Below, piece after piece: positions 44,501 through 57,767 of a DNA stretch of 64,000 nt; position 1 is the first letter of the stretch, and every line of letters starts with the position of its first letter. A program made the translations under genes and the position numbers. The DNA is from Neurospora tetraspora (taxonomy: Eukaryota > Ascomycota > Sordariomycetes > Sordariales > Sordariaceae), in NCBI RefSeq assembly GCF_033439725.1, contig NW_026944391.1:868001-932000 (forward strand), given 5' to 3'. The notes under the pieces are model-generated. The model saw only the letters and a list, made by a program, of their open reading frames with translations. It had not been told where the DNA came from and did no database searches.

Positions 44501-47500
44501 TTAGAGACTCATCGTGAGCCATTCCCACTCGGCTCCAGTACGAGAAGGGCCACTTCCAGGCCCACTGCTGCTGCTCGCACCCATCATCTGACCAGCCTGG
44601 CCATTCGGCATTCCCATCATACCGCCAGGTCCAACCATAGGACGAGGGGTGTTGATGTATCCATTACCGAAACCGAGGCTGCTCTGAGTCGTCGGAGGAA
44701 GCCCAGAAAAGGCACCCCCCGGGTTGAAGGTAGGCATTGTTTCATTAGATGCCGTCGAGTTGGCGGGACTATCGACGTCCATTCCGCTGCTGCTAACAGC
44801 TCCGGCACTGACAGGCTGATCGCTTCCGGCGCTCTTGCTATGACGCCTCTGGCGTTTCGAGCTAATGGTATCGCGACGAGACGTAGAACCAGCCCCAGGT
44901 CCCGGCGCAGTCTTAGGCGGCGCAGACGCGATGGGAATCACGTTCTTTCCACTAACTACACCACTCGAAGAGCCCGCGCTCCCGTGGTAACTCGAGGGGG
45001 TACTACCCGCAGTGTTGCCACCCGAAGCAGGGCCACTCGCGGGGCTTGGGCTCTCGTTGACGCTGCTGGCACGGTTCTGCTGCTGAGCCGGCGACGTCGC
45101 CACCTGGGCGGCTGGTTGGTTGTTGGCGTTGGAGGTAATGGACAAAGTCGAGTTCTTCCGAGCCGCTGCACTCATGCTTGCGTTCTTCTTAGACCGCGTG
45201 CTTGTACCGCCCACAGGCAAGCTCGCTCCCGAACCGCGATTTCGCTTCTTGATGACATCAGTCTTCAAACTGAGTGGTCGCACGACACCATGGAGCTTCA
45301 AAAACAAGCCACAAGCATTGCAAAGGGGCTGTCCATCCGGGTTACGGCGCCACAATGGCGTCGTCTGGGTAAAGCAGTTGGTGCAAGTCGTTGGGGTTTC
45401 TGCCGAATTTCCAGCTGCGCCCTGCAAGTTCGTTGTCGAGCCCTGTTTTGCTCCGGGAGGAGGGGATGAAGGCCGGCTTGCCGGTACCGAGGAAAGACCA
45501 GACGAACGACCAGCATCGGCGGGGGGCGAGTTGGAGGTAGACTGCGCAAGCCTCTCGAAGGGGTTATTTTTGGCAAAAAGACCCGGGGTCGATGCCGTCC
45601 TATGCATCTTCCCTTTACGCGGGTCGTTCTGACGGAATGACTGCGACTGAGACCTGGGAAGACCGTTTCCATCCCATTCCCCAGTGTTATCAACATAGTC
45701 GGTTGTTGTAGCGCCAATCGTAACCTGTTTTCGCGGAGGGCCGCCAGGATACCTCGCCGCCTGCGTGCTGAAGTTTCCAGGCAGAGACGGGTCCCACCCC
45801 ATAGACGACGAATTGAATGCCGGTTCCTCCATGCTCTGGGAAGAAAAGTCATGAGAAATCGATAGGTTGCGATCGGCAAATGCGCCACCATCCTCCTCGT
45901 CTCCATCCGATTCCGCTCCAAACGTAAACAGACTGTCCTGCAAAAGATTGATGCCTGGTGATCGGACCGGCTGTTCATTATGGAACACTTGGGTGGGGTC
46001 GATGTGACCACTAAACGAGTTCGGGGCTGTAAAGGAGGGTGTTGGATCTGGGCCAGCCGAAGATGCCGGGAACATCATGTTTCCGTTACCGCCATAGGGG
46101 AACTGGTGGGCCATAGTGTTGCCCATGCCATGATTTCCTGCCCGGTAAGGCTGCTGGCGAGCCTGGCGCATGTCGACACTGAAGTAGAAGTTATCACCAC
46201 CCTCGTTCATGGGATGAGGCGTAGAGGCAGTCGACTGGAAAGCGGAAGCTGGCGGCGAGTAGAAGTTGTTGCCATGGATAGGGCCAGTGTGCATGGAAGA
46301 GTTGTTGGGGCCAAACATGGCCGTAAATGGATCGTGGCTGACCATTGGTGACGTGGACGGCGAGAAGGAGAAGTTCTGCTGGAAGGGACCGGCAGAGGTG
46401 ATGAAAGTATCGGCATCGAGGTTGGCGGTATCGAGAGCGTAGGGAACCGAAGAATGAGCGGTTTGCTGCCGCATGCCGCCATGGCTCGTATGATCGAGCG
46501 AGTAGTCATGGAGATCAGTATCGGCGTCGAGGCCGTTAGTTGCATAGCTGGGAGTCACGGCGGAGACGTGAGGAGAGAAATCGGCAGGGCGCTTGCGGTT
46601 CGGGTTCTAGACAAAGAATAATTGTATCAGACCAGATTACACCAGATCAGCAGGCGGAACTGATAAGAAAGCTACTCACGCGTTTGCTCGTCTCGTCGAT
46701 GCTGGTTTTGCGAAGGTGTCGAGGAAGATAGCCAAATTCGGTCTGCATCCTTGGGTGATGCAGGGCCGCGGGGACGGACTGAGGGATCATGTGCTGAGGT
46801 TGCTGCTCTTTGCGAGCCTTGATAGGGATAGCTGAGGAGTGGTGAGCAGCTCTATCGTCGGCCATTTTGGAGGATGTTTCGGGAGAAGGCGCAATAGACA
46901 TGCCAGCTGGCGTGCCCATGTTTTCGCCGTTGATGAAATCGTCCAGGTTCATGAGGTCAGACCCCTGGGATTGGGTCTGCTCCGAGGACTTGCGCAAGTG
47001 CGCGATGCCGCTTCGAGGGGCTGTTTCCGAAAAACGGTGTGCCCTTTTTACAACAAATGCAATTATAATTAGCTTGCTGGCCAGGCGCTAGAGAACAACA
47101 CACGACGTCTTCTTTAAGAGTCTCTCTTTCACTTACCGGTCTGTCTCCATTAGCCTACGATGGGCCTGCAGCGGCTTGGCCATCATTCGCCAAGTCAAGT
47201 TCTCCATGCGCTCCTGGTTGGGCAGGGCCAGCTTGGTCTTAGCAAAGTACTTCCAGACCTGGGTAGCCAGCGGGTCCTGTTTCTGCATCTCGTCTGGGCT
47301 CTGGGTCATGCCAGCCAGGCCGTCCTGAAAAGGCGGGAAAGCGGATGAGCGGAGCAGATCATAGGCTGGGCCGCCGCTGGACGCCGACTGGTTGTGGTAG
47401 TCACTGGTGGGATGGGTGTTTCTACTGCTGTAGTTCATGCTGTTGTTACTACTGCTCTGTCTCTGGTGAAAGCCGTTGATATTGTTGTTGGGGCGGCCGA

Positions 47501-47726
47501 AGCTATCACGGCCACGGGCATTGGCAGCATTGTGGTGGTTGAATGCGCTCATGGGGTGGTGCTGGTTGTTGGCAGAGGACGATGACATGGCGGCGCCTCC
47601 AAGTCCGGTGCCGGCCACGGAGTCACCAGGCCTGCGCGGGAAGCGAAAGTCGTGCTCTGTTGTCGTCGGGTTCATGGAGAAAAACGGCCTTGTCGTGGCG
47701 GTTGGGGTTGTGGTGCTGGCCGCCAT
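44501..47726 (-). CDS. nit-2: Nitrogen regulator NIT-2/AreA (GATA factor)
   Basis: Exons 47726-47137, 47043-46680 and 46606-44501 give 1019 aa. The single GATA finger is C726-x2-C729-x17-C747-x2-C750, in [20 protein letters not shown] and [14 protein letters not shown], followed by the basic tail DVIKKRNR. The last residues EWEWLTMSL are the AreA/NIT-2 C-terminus used for contact with the NMR repressor. [18 protein letters not shown] (exon 1) and [11 protein letters not shown] (exon 3 start) are also diagnostic. It activates genes for secondary nitrogen sources when ammonium and glutamine are scarce. The first intron's acceptor is AAAAAG, the only one that keeps the phase open; the more usual nearby CAG does not. 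ATG codons at 47897 and 47675 are alternative starts. Confidence 0.95.
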
Positions 47727-50700
47727 TGTCGCACAGAGGAAGGGTGGAGGAGCGAGACCTGCCGGGGTGGAGGATGAGACTGATGCGGTTGACGTTGACT
47801 CTGCGTGTCTGAGGAAAAGAGTCTGAGAAGGAGGAGGGGAAGGGATTCCGGAGGACCGACAGGTGACTGTAGTGGTAGGCCCGTAGTTGTAGGGCAAGAG
47901 CTGCTAAAGACCTAGAACGAAGTAGGTCAAAGAAGGTCACGGACAGTCAGTCAGTCTCACTGCGCTCTCTCGAACAGCGGAATTGGGATGCGACTGCGAA
48001 CTGCGACGGCGACGGCGACGACGACCAGAAAGAAGTTGTTGGTGACGACGTAGATGGCAGCCGATCCGATGACTGTGAAATTGACTTTCACTCGTAGTGG
48101 AGGTTCCCGGGTTTTGGGGCTTTGGAACTAGTGTGTAGCGTGTAGCAGCACAGTTGCCAGGACTCAGCAGTGTGAACAGCCAAGCGGCAGCAGTTGCAGC
48201 AGCCGAGAACCATCTGCAGACCAGCAAGAACTCCTCCGGTCCAGTCAGGGCAGAGCACAAAAGTGGATTGGAATGGAAGGAAAGTTTCCCCACGTTCGGG
48301 TGGTGACTGCTCAGCGCACGGGCAGCCTTCCGTTTCATTCTCATTGACTGTGAGGAGTTGAGTGCCTCGAAGAATGCCCACTGCCCACATTTCTCGTGCT
48401 CGGGACGCACACGCCCGCACACGCCCGCCGGCCAAAAAAACCCACTCGACGACTCGGAGCAGGCCAGTCAGAAGCTGCGCTGCCCACCGCGAAAACTCCA
48501 CAATGGAATGCCCACTGGCGAAAAAGTGCGGCACGCCGGGACGCTAGCGAGCGTGTCCAAGTGGATGTGCAAAGAGTGGGATCTGATTGAAAGGTCGATG
48601 AAGTCCACGGTACACGGTACCTGCTAACCCCTGTCGTAGCCACTTGACTGGATGTACACAGTACGCGGAACGCCATTGTTCACGCCCTCGAGTTCAGTCA
48701 TTTTTTTTTTAGGATGACTGACTGTTCGGGCATGGGAATATCCGTACATGTCTCTGAGAAGCGAACGAAGCCGTGGAAAACCGCAAGGTGAGACCTCTGC
48801 ATGTTGGTTGAAGAGGTTCAGGGCCGGCTTCGGGATGCCGTTCTTCGTGTGGGGGTTGCAGATGGATTTCTTTTCGGGCGTTGCACTAAGAAGGCAGCGG
48901 CGACAACAGCAACAAGAGAAAAATGATGAAGATGAGGGGGACGAATGTGACGACAATACCTTGTTGCTAGTTACTACCTACTGTGTACACTACACAGACA
49001 AGAAATGGTCCGGACTGTTTCGGAGCAGCACCCGAGCATGTCGTTGTTCAAGAGACGTGCAATTAACAAGTGGAGTGATCCCGTCGTCCGTCCTATGTTT
49101 CAATTCCCGTCTCTGCTATAGGTAGAGTCTAGCGTAAGCCCCTCAGGCCCCTTCGGCTCCAGGTACGGCGGAGACGAGGGGAATTGCTGTCCAGGCCAGT
49201 CCATGTCCGTCAACGTCGTCTACGGCAGAACTTGGAAGTGAGATCGCAACTAATATTTGCCTAGTGTGTTCCATGCCATGCCTCGCCGTTCAATGCCCAG
49301 ACTCGGTTCAGGCAAGCCAGACTGCAGAAAGAGGAAATGGATATTCGGCCAGGCAAAGAAGGGTATGTATCCAATACTGCCAATACGAGAGGCTGGACTT
49401 TCTTCCTAGGTGGTATTGAAGGCTCCTGACGTGATGATCTCAAGAGTAACTCTTGGTTGTCTCTGCTTGGCTCTTGGCCTCCGAAGCAACAGCTCTCTTG
49501 AACCACACCTGGTTCGGAATATTCAGTCCCTCTCGGGTTCAACTCCGTCAGCGGAGTGAGAAAGAGTGGAGGTCCCACGAGATTGCACACGCGGTAGCGG
49601 CCTCGGGTTCTTCCAGCGTGAACAGGGAGTTGGTGCTGGTACGAGTATCTGGTGGGGTTATGGCTCGCTTTTCATTCCTTTGTAAGAGACGATCACGGTC
49701 TTGATTCCTGTTACGGCTCCGTCCACATCTCCTCAAAACAACTAACAACGGAACTAGAGTCAGCTAAACTAGAGTGTCGCCCGAACTCGCTGTGATATCG
49801 GCAGGACGAATTCAGAGATCCTCTTTGTCTTTGATAGTGGTGAATGGACTCGCCGGAGACAAAGGCTTCGACCGTCGGCCCTTCGGCGGACTCACCCAAG
49901 AAAGCGTTCATCTCCTTGTTCTAACCAAGACACTCGGCTCTTCTTTTCTGGGTTTAGAAAGGGCCATTGTTAGCTTGGCTTCTCACAACGTCTGGCCGCC
50001 GCACTGTCTTGGTTCATCAGCACCACCCGTCTCTAACTCGTCGTCCTTACGAGACAGCGACAGAATTCGGCCCTTCGTGCATATCGGCTTTGTGTGGCAA
50101 AGATCCTTGAATTCTAGATCCTGTAGAGTAGTGAGTAGAGTTCCGTGTAGCCATTCTCCCACTTCTCGTCACTGGCAATCCTACCTGCTGGGTAGCATCG
50201 TGGTGGTCGCCCCGGTTCAGGCTGCCTGTTACGGCTCGACGGGGCGTTTTCCACGAGCCAAAGAGGCCCTGAATATGTATAAAGTTTTGATCCCTGCGCA
50301 ACCAAGAGGCGCTAGTCGAAAAGCGCAGCAGCATCAGGATTCTCACGGAAACAACGCAGCACCTTTCTGTAGAAGTGCATGCGAGTCGGTGAGAGTGGGA
50401 GCTGTCTGAAGCTGCACTCCTTTTTCTTTCTGGGTAGTAGAGGTTCGAAATGTGGCGGATTCACCGATCAAAGGCAGCTCTGAGGGCCTCGAGAGGCCAT
50501 AAACGGGCAATTGTAGGCCCTTGTCGATGTGTTGGGTGACGAGAGACCATGAGATGGAGTCAAAAAGGATCATGAACTGCTCGTGAACGTGAAAGCGAGA
50601 CCGTGAAACGAGACTGGTGCAAAGTCGAGGATACTCGACCCCACTATTGGGACCAGACCACTTTTGGACTAGTGTTCGCAAGGGGGCTGACGAGGCCAGT

Positions 50701-53700
50701 GGGCCCTCAACCGAGCAATGCTTGCAGCCCTGTCATATTTACTGTGTAACCACCACGTAACGGCACAACCGCGCGACCGCAACCAACGACCTCACGTCTT
50801 TGGATGAAGCTGTTTGTCCCTGGTCAAGTCGAGTGCGTGGGTGAACTTGATGGTTTGTAAATACTTTTAGTCCGATTCGATGTTGGTGAGAATGTTGGAC
50901 GGGGTTTACACCTCCGAAATTTTGCCAGTGGTTAGAGAGAGCGGATGACTTGCAGCTTGAAAGGCCGAGATCGACCAAAATCAGGTGTCTACCTTGAAGA
51001 AAACAGAGATCAGAAAAGAGTTCTTCAATCGACATGACCGTCAACCAAGTGAATCCGACGTTCAGAGCTTCCGATCGGGTATTGTACCAGATCCGTGTCC
51101 GCCGTAGATCAGTGTTCGGTATGGACAATACCGAATGGCGAAGGACCCTGAAGTGGTCAGAACCGCTTGACTGTCACACAAATAGAAGTTGCCATGATGG
51201 TAACGCCCGGATGATCCAGATCTGTCAGCCTGAATAAGACATTGAATCCGAAAAGGCAACTTGACAGCCCTCAGGTCTGCTACAGAGCCAGACTGGAGTG
51301 TCCGATATTCAAGCTGTGGTGGTGAGGAAGGCGTCGACTGTCACTGGCCAGGAGATTTAGACATGAGCGCGGGACTGGATGGCAAGCACGACTGGGCCAA
51401 GTACAGGAACTTGATGATGATAAACTGCAATACGACACAGAAAGTGTGAAGGGCATCCCGCGCGCTTTCCGTTGTTGGCTACCGATACTTCTTCTACCAT
51501 CTCATATTTCATAGCTGATGAGTTGGATACTGAAGGCCAATCATTTCACTCAACTTGTCCTCATCAGCGGAACACCTCGGCTTCCACTGCATGTTGTCAA
51601 GTGAGGCTATACTACTTCCCAACGACATTTTGTCTATAAACACTCCAATATCTTGCCAAAACAACGAATTTGGGAAAAGAAATGTGTTCTCCGATCCGTC
51701 CCAGCAGGGAGTTCCTGTGAGGACGCGGCCGCGTGAAACCACCCCACGCCTCTCACACACCACCAAAACCACCATCACAATGTCTCATCGTTAGACTTGG
51801 CAACCACATGCTTTTCCCACCCTGCCAACTTGAGTCCGAGTCACAAAGTGTGGTAAACACAAGAGTTGAGGAAATGCTCTCCGGACTCATCAAAAAGGTG
51901 AGCGCGTGTGATCTTCTATCCCCATCCTTAAGCGCCACTCTTCACCTAGCATAGCATATTACTATACGATGTTTTGTTGTGAAGACAGCAAGAATGCCCT
52001 GGCCGAGTGACTGAGGGGGCTTTGTGTTCCACTTGCGGTCTGACAGGGATGCGAACTCAAAGGAGGTCGAAGTACCGGGTACTTTGGGCCAGGGCAGCAA
52101 AGCCACATGCATCGAGCTGCATGGCGACCCCCACCGTCTGAGAGACTCCATCGCTCCCTTTCCCCTGCCGCAGCCGCGCACTTTACAGGCACTGGACAGG
52201 GCAGTCCAATTGGCAGGCGCCAAAGCGTCCACTTTCAGAGGCTGCAGGCACTGAAGCACTGTCGAGGGCAACTTCATCTGAATGCCTTCCACTTTCTCTC
52301 CACCGTTGTCTTTTTCGAAACTTTTGACTTGCACAACGATTTCCTCTTCTGTCCTCGCTCATGGAACTCTCCGTCCTTGGCTTGACCGTTCTCAATCTCG
52401 ACAATGATTGAAGCCGCCGCATGGAGCCTCTTCCAAGCTTCCAGCGCGACTCCGCGAGCCCGTCAGACACAATGGCACCTTCTCGTCTCCACCCCATTGA
52501 GATGCTGCCGACGACAAGATTCTAGAACTCCTCACTGCTTACGGTACGAGTATATGTAATTCCAAGGCTTGGCTGGGAGCAACATGGCCGAATATTCCCG
52601 CCCATTGGACAATGCCATCGAAACAGAGGCCAGCAGAGACCCACCGGACCCTTACGATGCCATCAACAGTGCCAAAGCCAAGCCTTTTTCTCCTTACTGC
52701 AGCTTTGTTGCCAAGACGCTCTCTCGACGTCACAAGTCCGACTGCCTGCTGACGTCAAGATTACTGAGAGAGTGTTTACGCTCGCTGTTTACAAACATCA
52801 AACATCGCCGCAGTTGCTATCCACAAGTCCGTGGAGTGTTATGTTCTCACGGTCTTACGGGACCGTTGCCGACCAAAAGACTTCGTTGCCAATGCCGGAC
52901 ATTGGGCCGCCAAGCGTCACCGGAATCAACAAGAAATACCGCAGATCAGAGACAACGCGGCAGTACACTAAGATCGATCGACTAAGATGAAGCTTCATAA
53001 ACAACACGCGTCATAGAAAGCCAAGATCAAAGGGCCCGAAGCTGTGGAACGGTTGATCTTAAAATATTAGATGCAAGTCATGATCATCAAGTGGCCAAAG
53101 CTTGCTCTGAATGCCATCAATCAAAGAAGCTCTGATCTCTGGCCCGGAGCGGTGTTGCGGCGCCGAATCGAACGCGGAGCTGAAGCCTCATCAAGGCCTC
53201 GGAAGGTCGATCACGGCATCCCGAAAACCTGATGGGCCCGTAGGCCCGGCCCCGCCCCCATCCGCCATCCGCCAGGCGCTCTGCATGACATTATGGGCCA
53301 TCTTGATCATCAAGGCCTGCAAGGGCAGTGCTTTATCCTAAGCAACTCCACCATGGCGGTTGGGAAGACGGAGATGTTAACCTCTTTCCGCAAAACCAAA
53401 ACACCATGGCCATAGCTCTGCTCCTCCAAAGAACGGATACTGTATGGAGTCCTTTCACCCTCATCACTCTTTGAGTCTGCCATTGACAATTTCAATGACC
53501 CTATCAAGAGCCTATCTCAACTTCGGAACAGAGAGTTCACTAGCCTCGGCCTCGTTCCTTCATTTCCCGATGCTGTGGATTTTTTTCTACGGAATCCCCT
53601 CCCTTGCCTTCAATCTAGCTGCGGAAAGAGACAGGTAGCATTCACTAAAAAGCCACTAATGCCCTGTTACTGTCGGAGCGCTAAACCAAGCCAACCAGCG

Positions 53701-56700
53701 CTGCATTGCGCTAAACATTAGGAGCGAGATGGAAATAGGTAGTAGTGGTGGAAGAAGCCGTCGATGCGGCTCACGGGCATTTGACAGGAGGATCCGAACC
53801 ATCTTACTGACGCCCTCATGCATTGGAATTGTTGCTCTCTCGGTCGAGACCTGCCACAAGAGAATAGCACGGAAGCTGCCCCTCGACCTCCAACCCGGAT
53901 GTTGCCAAAAAGCCAATCACAACGCTGGCGATATCAGTTTCGGGAGCTGTCTGAGCGATCTCGGACTGTCCACTATAACACCCGCTGGTCGCCAAGACAA
54001 TTCAAGCTTCCGACGTACAGCTATGGTGCGCTTTTACTGCCGAAATACCGCACTGCGGTATAGATAGAGATAGGTAAAGGGAGGCTATGATGTGATCTCA
54101 TCTGTGATGCCATCTGTCTGCGACCGGGCGGGCAATCGCCAGCTTGCCAGCTTTGTGAACCCGGACTCTCATGCACGGGTGGGAAGACAAGCCAACTTGG
54201 AGACTCCGGCTTCGGAGATTTGAGTGAGGACAGAGAGCAATGCTGTTGGTGTTGCTTCCGCCCTTCCTCCTCCTTAATAGGGTCGGTGAACGGGACAGAA
54301 GTTGAACGGCTTGTTGGTTAGCTGACTGCCTGAGGTGGCAGGTTGACGCGCTGTAGCTAAGTACCTACCAGTTTGGCAAGGGGGTGTGTATCCCGAAACG
54401 AGTGTGGTTGGAATTGATGGATTGCGAACTGGAAGAGACAAGTCGTCAGAGTGCTCGTCATCCCACCTGTTCGTCCACCATATTGCTTCATCACTTCTCA
54501 TCTTTGAGGATTTAGTTAGTTCCCAAGGAGTACACACCACTATACCGCGGCTGTGCAAGTCATATCCAGATGGACTCTTGGAGTGGAGGGGGGAAGGCTT
54601 CACCTCAGCCCAGCCCAGCCGAGCCGCTAGCGACCCCATCATTGTAACGGGCAGTGACGACTGGACACCCACCACTGTCACCACTGTCACCACCACGCCC
54701 TCAGTGACAGCGACAGCATCCTCAGTTCTCACTCACCAACCTCCTCCTCTTTTCCCCTGCACCTTGCAAAATTGCCAGCTTGCCACTTGAATTCCTGTTT
54801 CGTTCTCTCAAATCCGTCTCTCGACCTGCGGCATTTTAACAGGCAAGAAAACAGAAGCAGGACGCATGTGAAACCCTTGACACTTTCGGTCGCTTTCGAG
54901 ACGGGCGGCCAATTAGGGGGTAAATTCGACGTGGGGGTTCACCCAAGGCGCACCACCACCCCCGCAGCATGTGGTCGGTTGCGATGTGGGATGGACACGG
55001 GCGAGCACGGGTTGGACGCGGGGCGCTTGTGAAGGTGGTCGACAGGGGCTGAGTTGAGAGCTCGGTGCTGGGGGTTGGATGGATGGTTGGATGGTTGGTT
55101 TGAGAACTAACACAGCGAGGTCGTCGTCTTCAACGTTTGGATCCCTCTTTCGATGAACGGTCTCGGTCTCGATGACCATTTCCCAGTGACCCGGGCCGAT
55201 GATCAACCCGTGCTGGGAAACAGGTTCGTTCGTTGCTGGTCTCGAATGCCGTTCGTTGTTGGATGGATGGATGGTGGCTCGACTGTTCTGACCTGTCTCT
55301 CGCTGCTTGTCCATGTCATTGTCGTCGTCGTTGTTGTTTGGAAGTCGTCCTCCTTCCTATGATCCTCCATGCTTCTCAAGTGAGACCCCTAACCCTGAGA
55401 TGTTGACTCTCCATCCGTCGTATATCCCATGCTTTGCAAGCTCCATGTGTCGTGCGTTCGTCGATTTATTCCTCCTCCTTGCTGATCAAGTTGATTATGA
55501 AGTTGAAGTGTTGTCGAAAGAAGTGTCGGCCGACTGACTGATGACATTTCAACATGTCTCTCTCAAAACAAAAAGGGGAATCAGCGAGCCTTATATAACA
55601 ATGGCAAATTGGCTTACTTCCCCTTTCTTCTCCTATTCAAAAAAGGAAGTACTACAGACACATCCATTGTTTGCTGGCATCGCAAATTTGCTTGGTTCGT
55701 CAAAAGAGAGAGATAATATTTCCCTTATCTCTTGGATGTACAATCGCACCCCCCGGATCTGGTGTTGCCGTCCACCATTCACAGCGTGCCGATCAGCGAA
55801 ATGACCACCTGGACACAAGGGGTTTTTGGCACTTTTGGCAGTTCTACACTTTCCTATCTTCAGGGATTCCGCTTGCTATAGCTGTCCGTTTGCAGCAGCA
55901 GCAGCGATATCTATCCATCCATCTGATATGAAGGGGGTATGTCACTCGCTTGTCAACGCCCCAATGGATCGAGCCAGATAGATCGACTGTGTGCCCAGAT
56001 ATTTCGGCGGTGTGGGGCCATACAAACTGACAGCCAAGCTCAAGCCAAGACCCCAGGCTTGGCATCAACTTCGCGCATCACCAATGGAAATCCTCACCAA
56101 AAGTCATCATTTCGAACCACGACAAAGAGAGCTCAAACGACCTTTTTCGAAGCGCTCAATTGAAATCTGACTTGACATGGATAAGGGCATTACCATGGGC
56201 GCGCGGTACTGGTATCGGCGGTATTATAGTAGCGGTTGTTGGAGCTCCCGTTATTGTGCTTCCAGTTGTGCCTCCCTTTGGCCTGACTTTGAGCTCTTGG
56301 AGTTGGACTTCTCGAACGAACCGCCTCCTGGTTCATGTGCTTTGCTTCCGCCATTGCCTCCTCCTCCCTCTAGCTTTCCAGCATTGCCGCGGTTGTCCTC
56401 TTCTTGAGCGCATCGTGAGCACGAAGCGAATGGTGAAAATTCTTTTCTATGATGGGCCTTTTCCACCTGCTCTTTTGAGTTATAGTTCAAGTTGTGCAGA
56501 CATTACAGCGGAAGTGTTACTTGGTCTGCTTGGCTCAGTATCTTGGGCTGAAGAAAGTTCCAATGAGAGTGCGTTCGATTTCCGCAGTTCTTGACAGCCT
56601 ATGAGCATGCTTGCTTATTGTTCTACGTACACGTGTAAGGAAAACACAGCTTTACTGGCAACAATATTTTGTCGTCATCTGACGTTTCTAGTCATTCCTT

Positions 56701-57767
56701 CAAGCTTCCGATCCTGATGCAACTAAACTCCCATGAAATACAATACACACACGATCCATACATTACATACATACTCCATATGCACGAAGGGTCCTTCCTT
56801 CCTTCCTGGAAGCTGGAAGCAACAAAGGCAATGCACACTACAGTAGCTCAGCAAGCAAGCGGCGCTAAAAGACGCTCACATGATATCAAAATCTGTCACC
56901 TTTGATGTCGGTACACAGACAGAATCAGCCAATCATAATTCAGCAGAAAGTTTCGTATAAGTGAACCGAGGACGAGTGAGCGAGTGAACCTGTTATGGAA
57001 AGGTTTTCCAGAAGATTTTTTCTCGACGACGGCAGACAACATACATACGACAGGCTATCGGGATGGATGGATCGTGAAGATCCATGGAAGTCTTGGAAGC
57101 ACTTGGAAGCTTGAATCACCCAGCCAAAAAAAACAAAAAACAAAAAACAATTGACGATATCTTTAATAAGGTATATTAACATCACTTGGCGCTGCCAGTG
57201 GCCTCGCCTCGCAGGGAAGCAGGGAAAGTATGGTGAGCATGGCAAGCATGACACTACTGTAGGTACGCCTTACACGCAGGACTGGACGTTCCGCATTATC
57301 CACCATGATGACGGTTGTGTTCCGCTTGTTCCTGTTGATCAATGGATACCATGGATACCTCTCCCGTAGGCGGCCTGAGTTAGAAGTACAAATGACATTG
57401 ACGGGACTCGGGAGAGACTGGTGGTGTGGTTTCGGAGGGAGGCTCGAAGGGAAGGTAGAGGCACAGCAGTAGGAGTAGGGATAGGTAACCGCCAGATGGG
57501 ACTGATATCAGATACAGCAGCAACATTGACTTTCATTGTCCTCAGCAGAAAGGCTAGTAGTATCTTGCGTTTACCACGAGTGTCAGACATGGGAATATGA
57601 ACGGTGAATAGATCTCGAAACGATACCAAATAGACAAACAACCATCTACCTAGATAAGCCTCTTCCAACTCCAACACGGCAACAGCAAAAAAGCTACCCA
57701 ACCAGTCCCGAAATTATCAGTTCCTTTTGACAACCAAGCCCTTCATGTCTCCTCCGGAGCTTTACAT
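47727..57767. other. Gene desert of about 10 kb upstream of nit-2
   Basis: I find no supported gene. Many short frames occur on both strands, the longest being 211 codons at 49774-50409 on the + strand, with no domain and with composition like non-coding DNA. The first kilobase is probably the nit-2 leader and promoter, with GC-rich tandem GACGGC units at about 48003-48025. GATG/GTTG-type tandem repeats lie at 55075-55105 and 55260-55275. A tRNA-Ser/Leu-like A box (TGGCCGAGTGA, 52000-52010) stands alone with no foldable tRNA. Confidence 0.5.

Noticed and set aside
49774-50409. 211-codon + strand frame in the nit-2 upstream desert
   Set aside because: No domain, no clear start context, overlapping frames on the other strand; composition like non-coding DNA.
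51995-52070. tRNA-Ser/Leu-like D-arm sequence TGGCCGAGTGA
   Set aside because: No convincing anticodon stem, T arm or acceptor stem; at most a degraded relic.
56251-56490. 79-codon minus-strand frame rich in Ser, Lys and Gly
   Set aside because: Looks somewhat protein-like, but has no family, no splice partner and a competing frame on the other strand.
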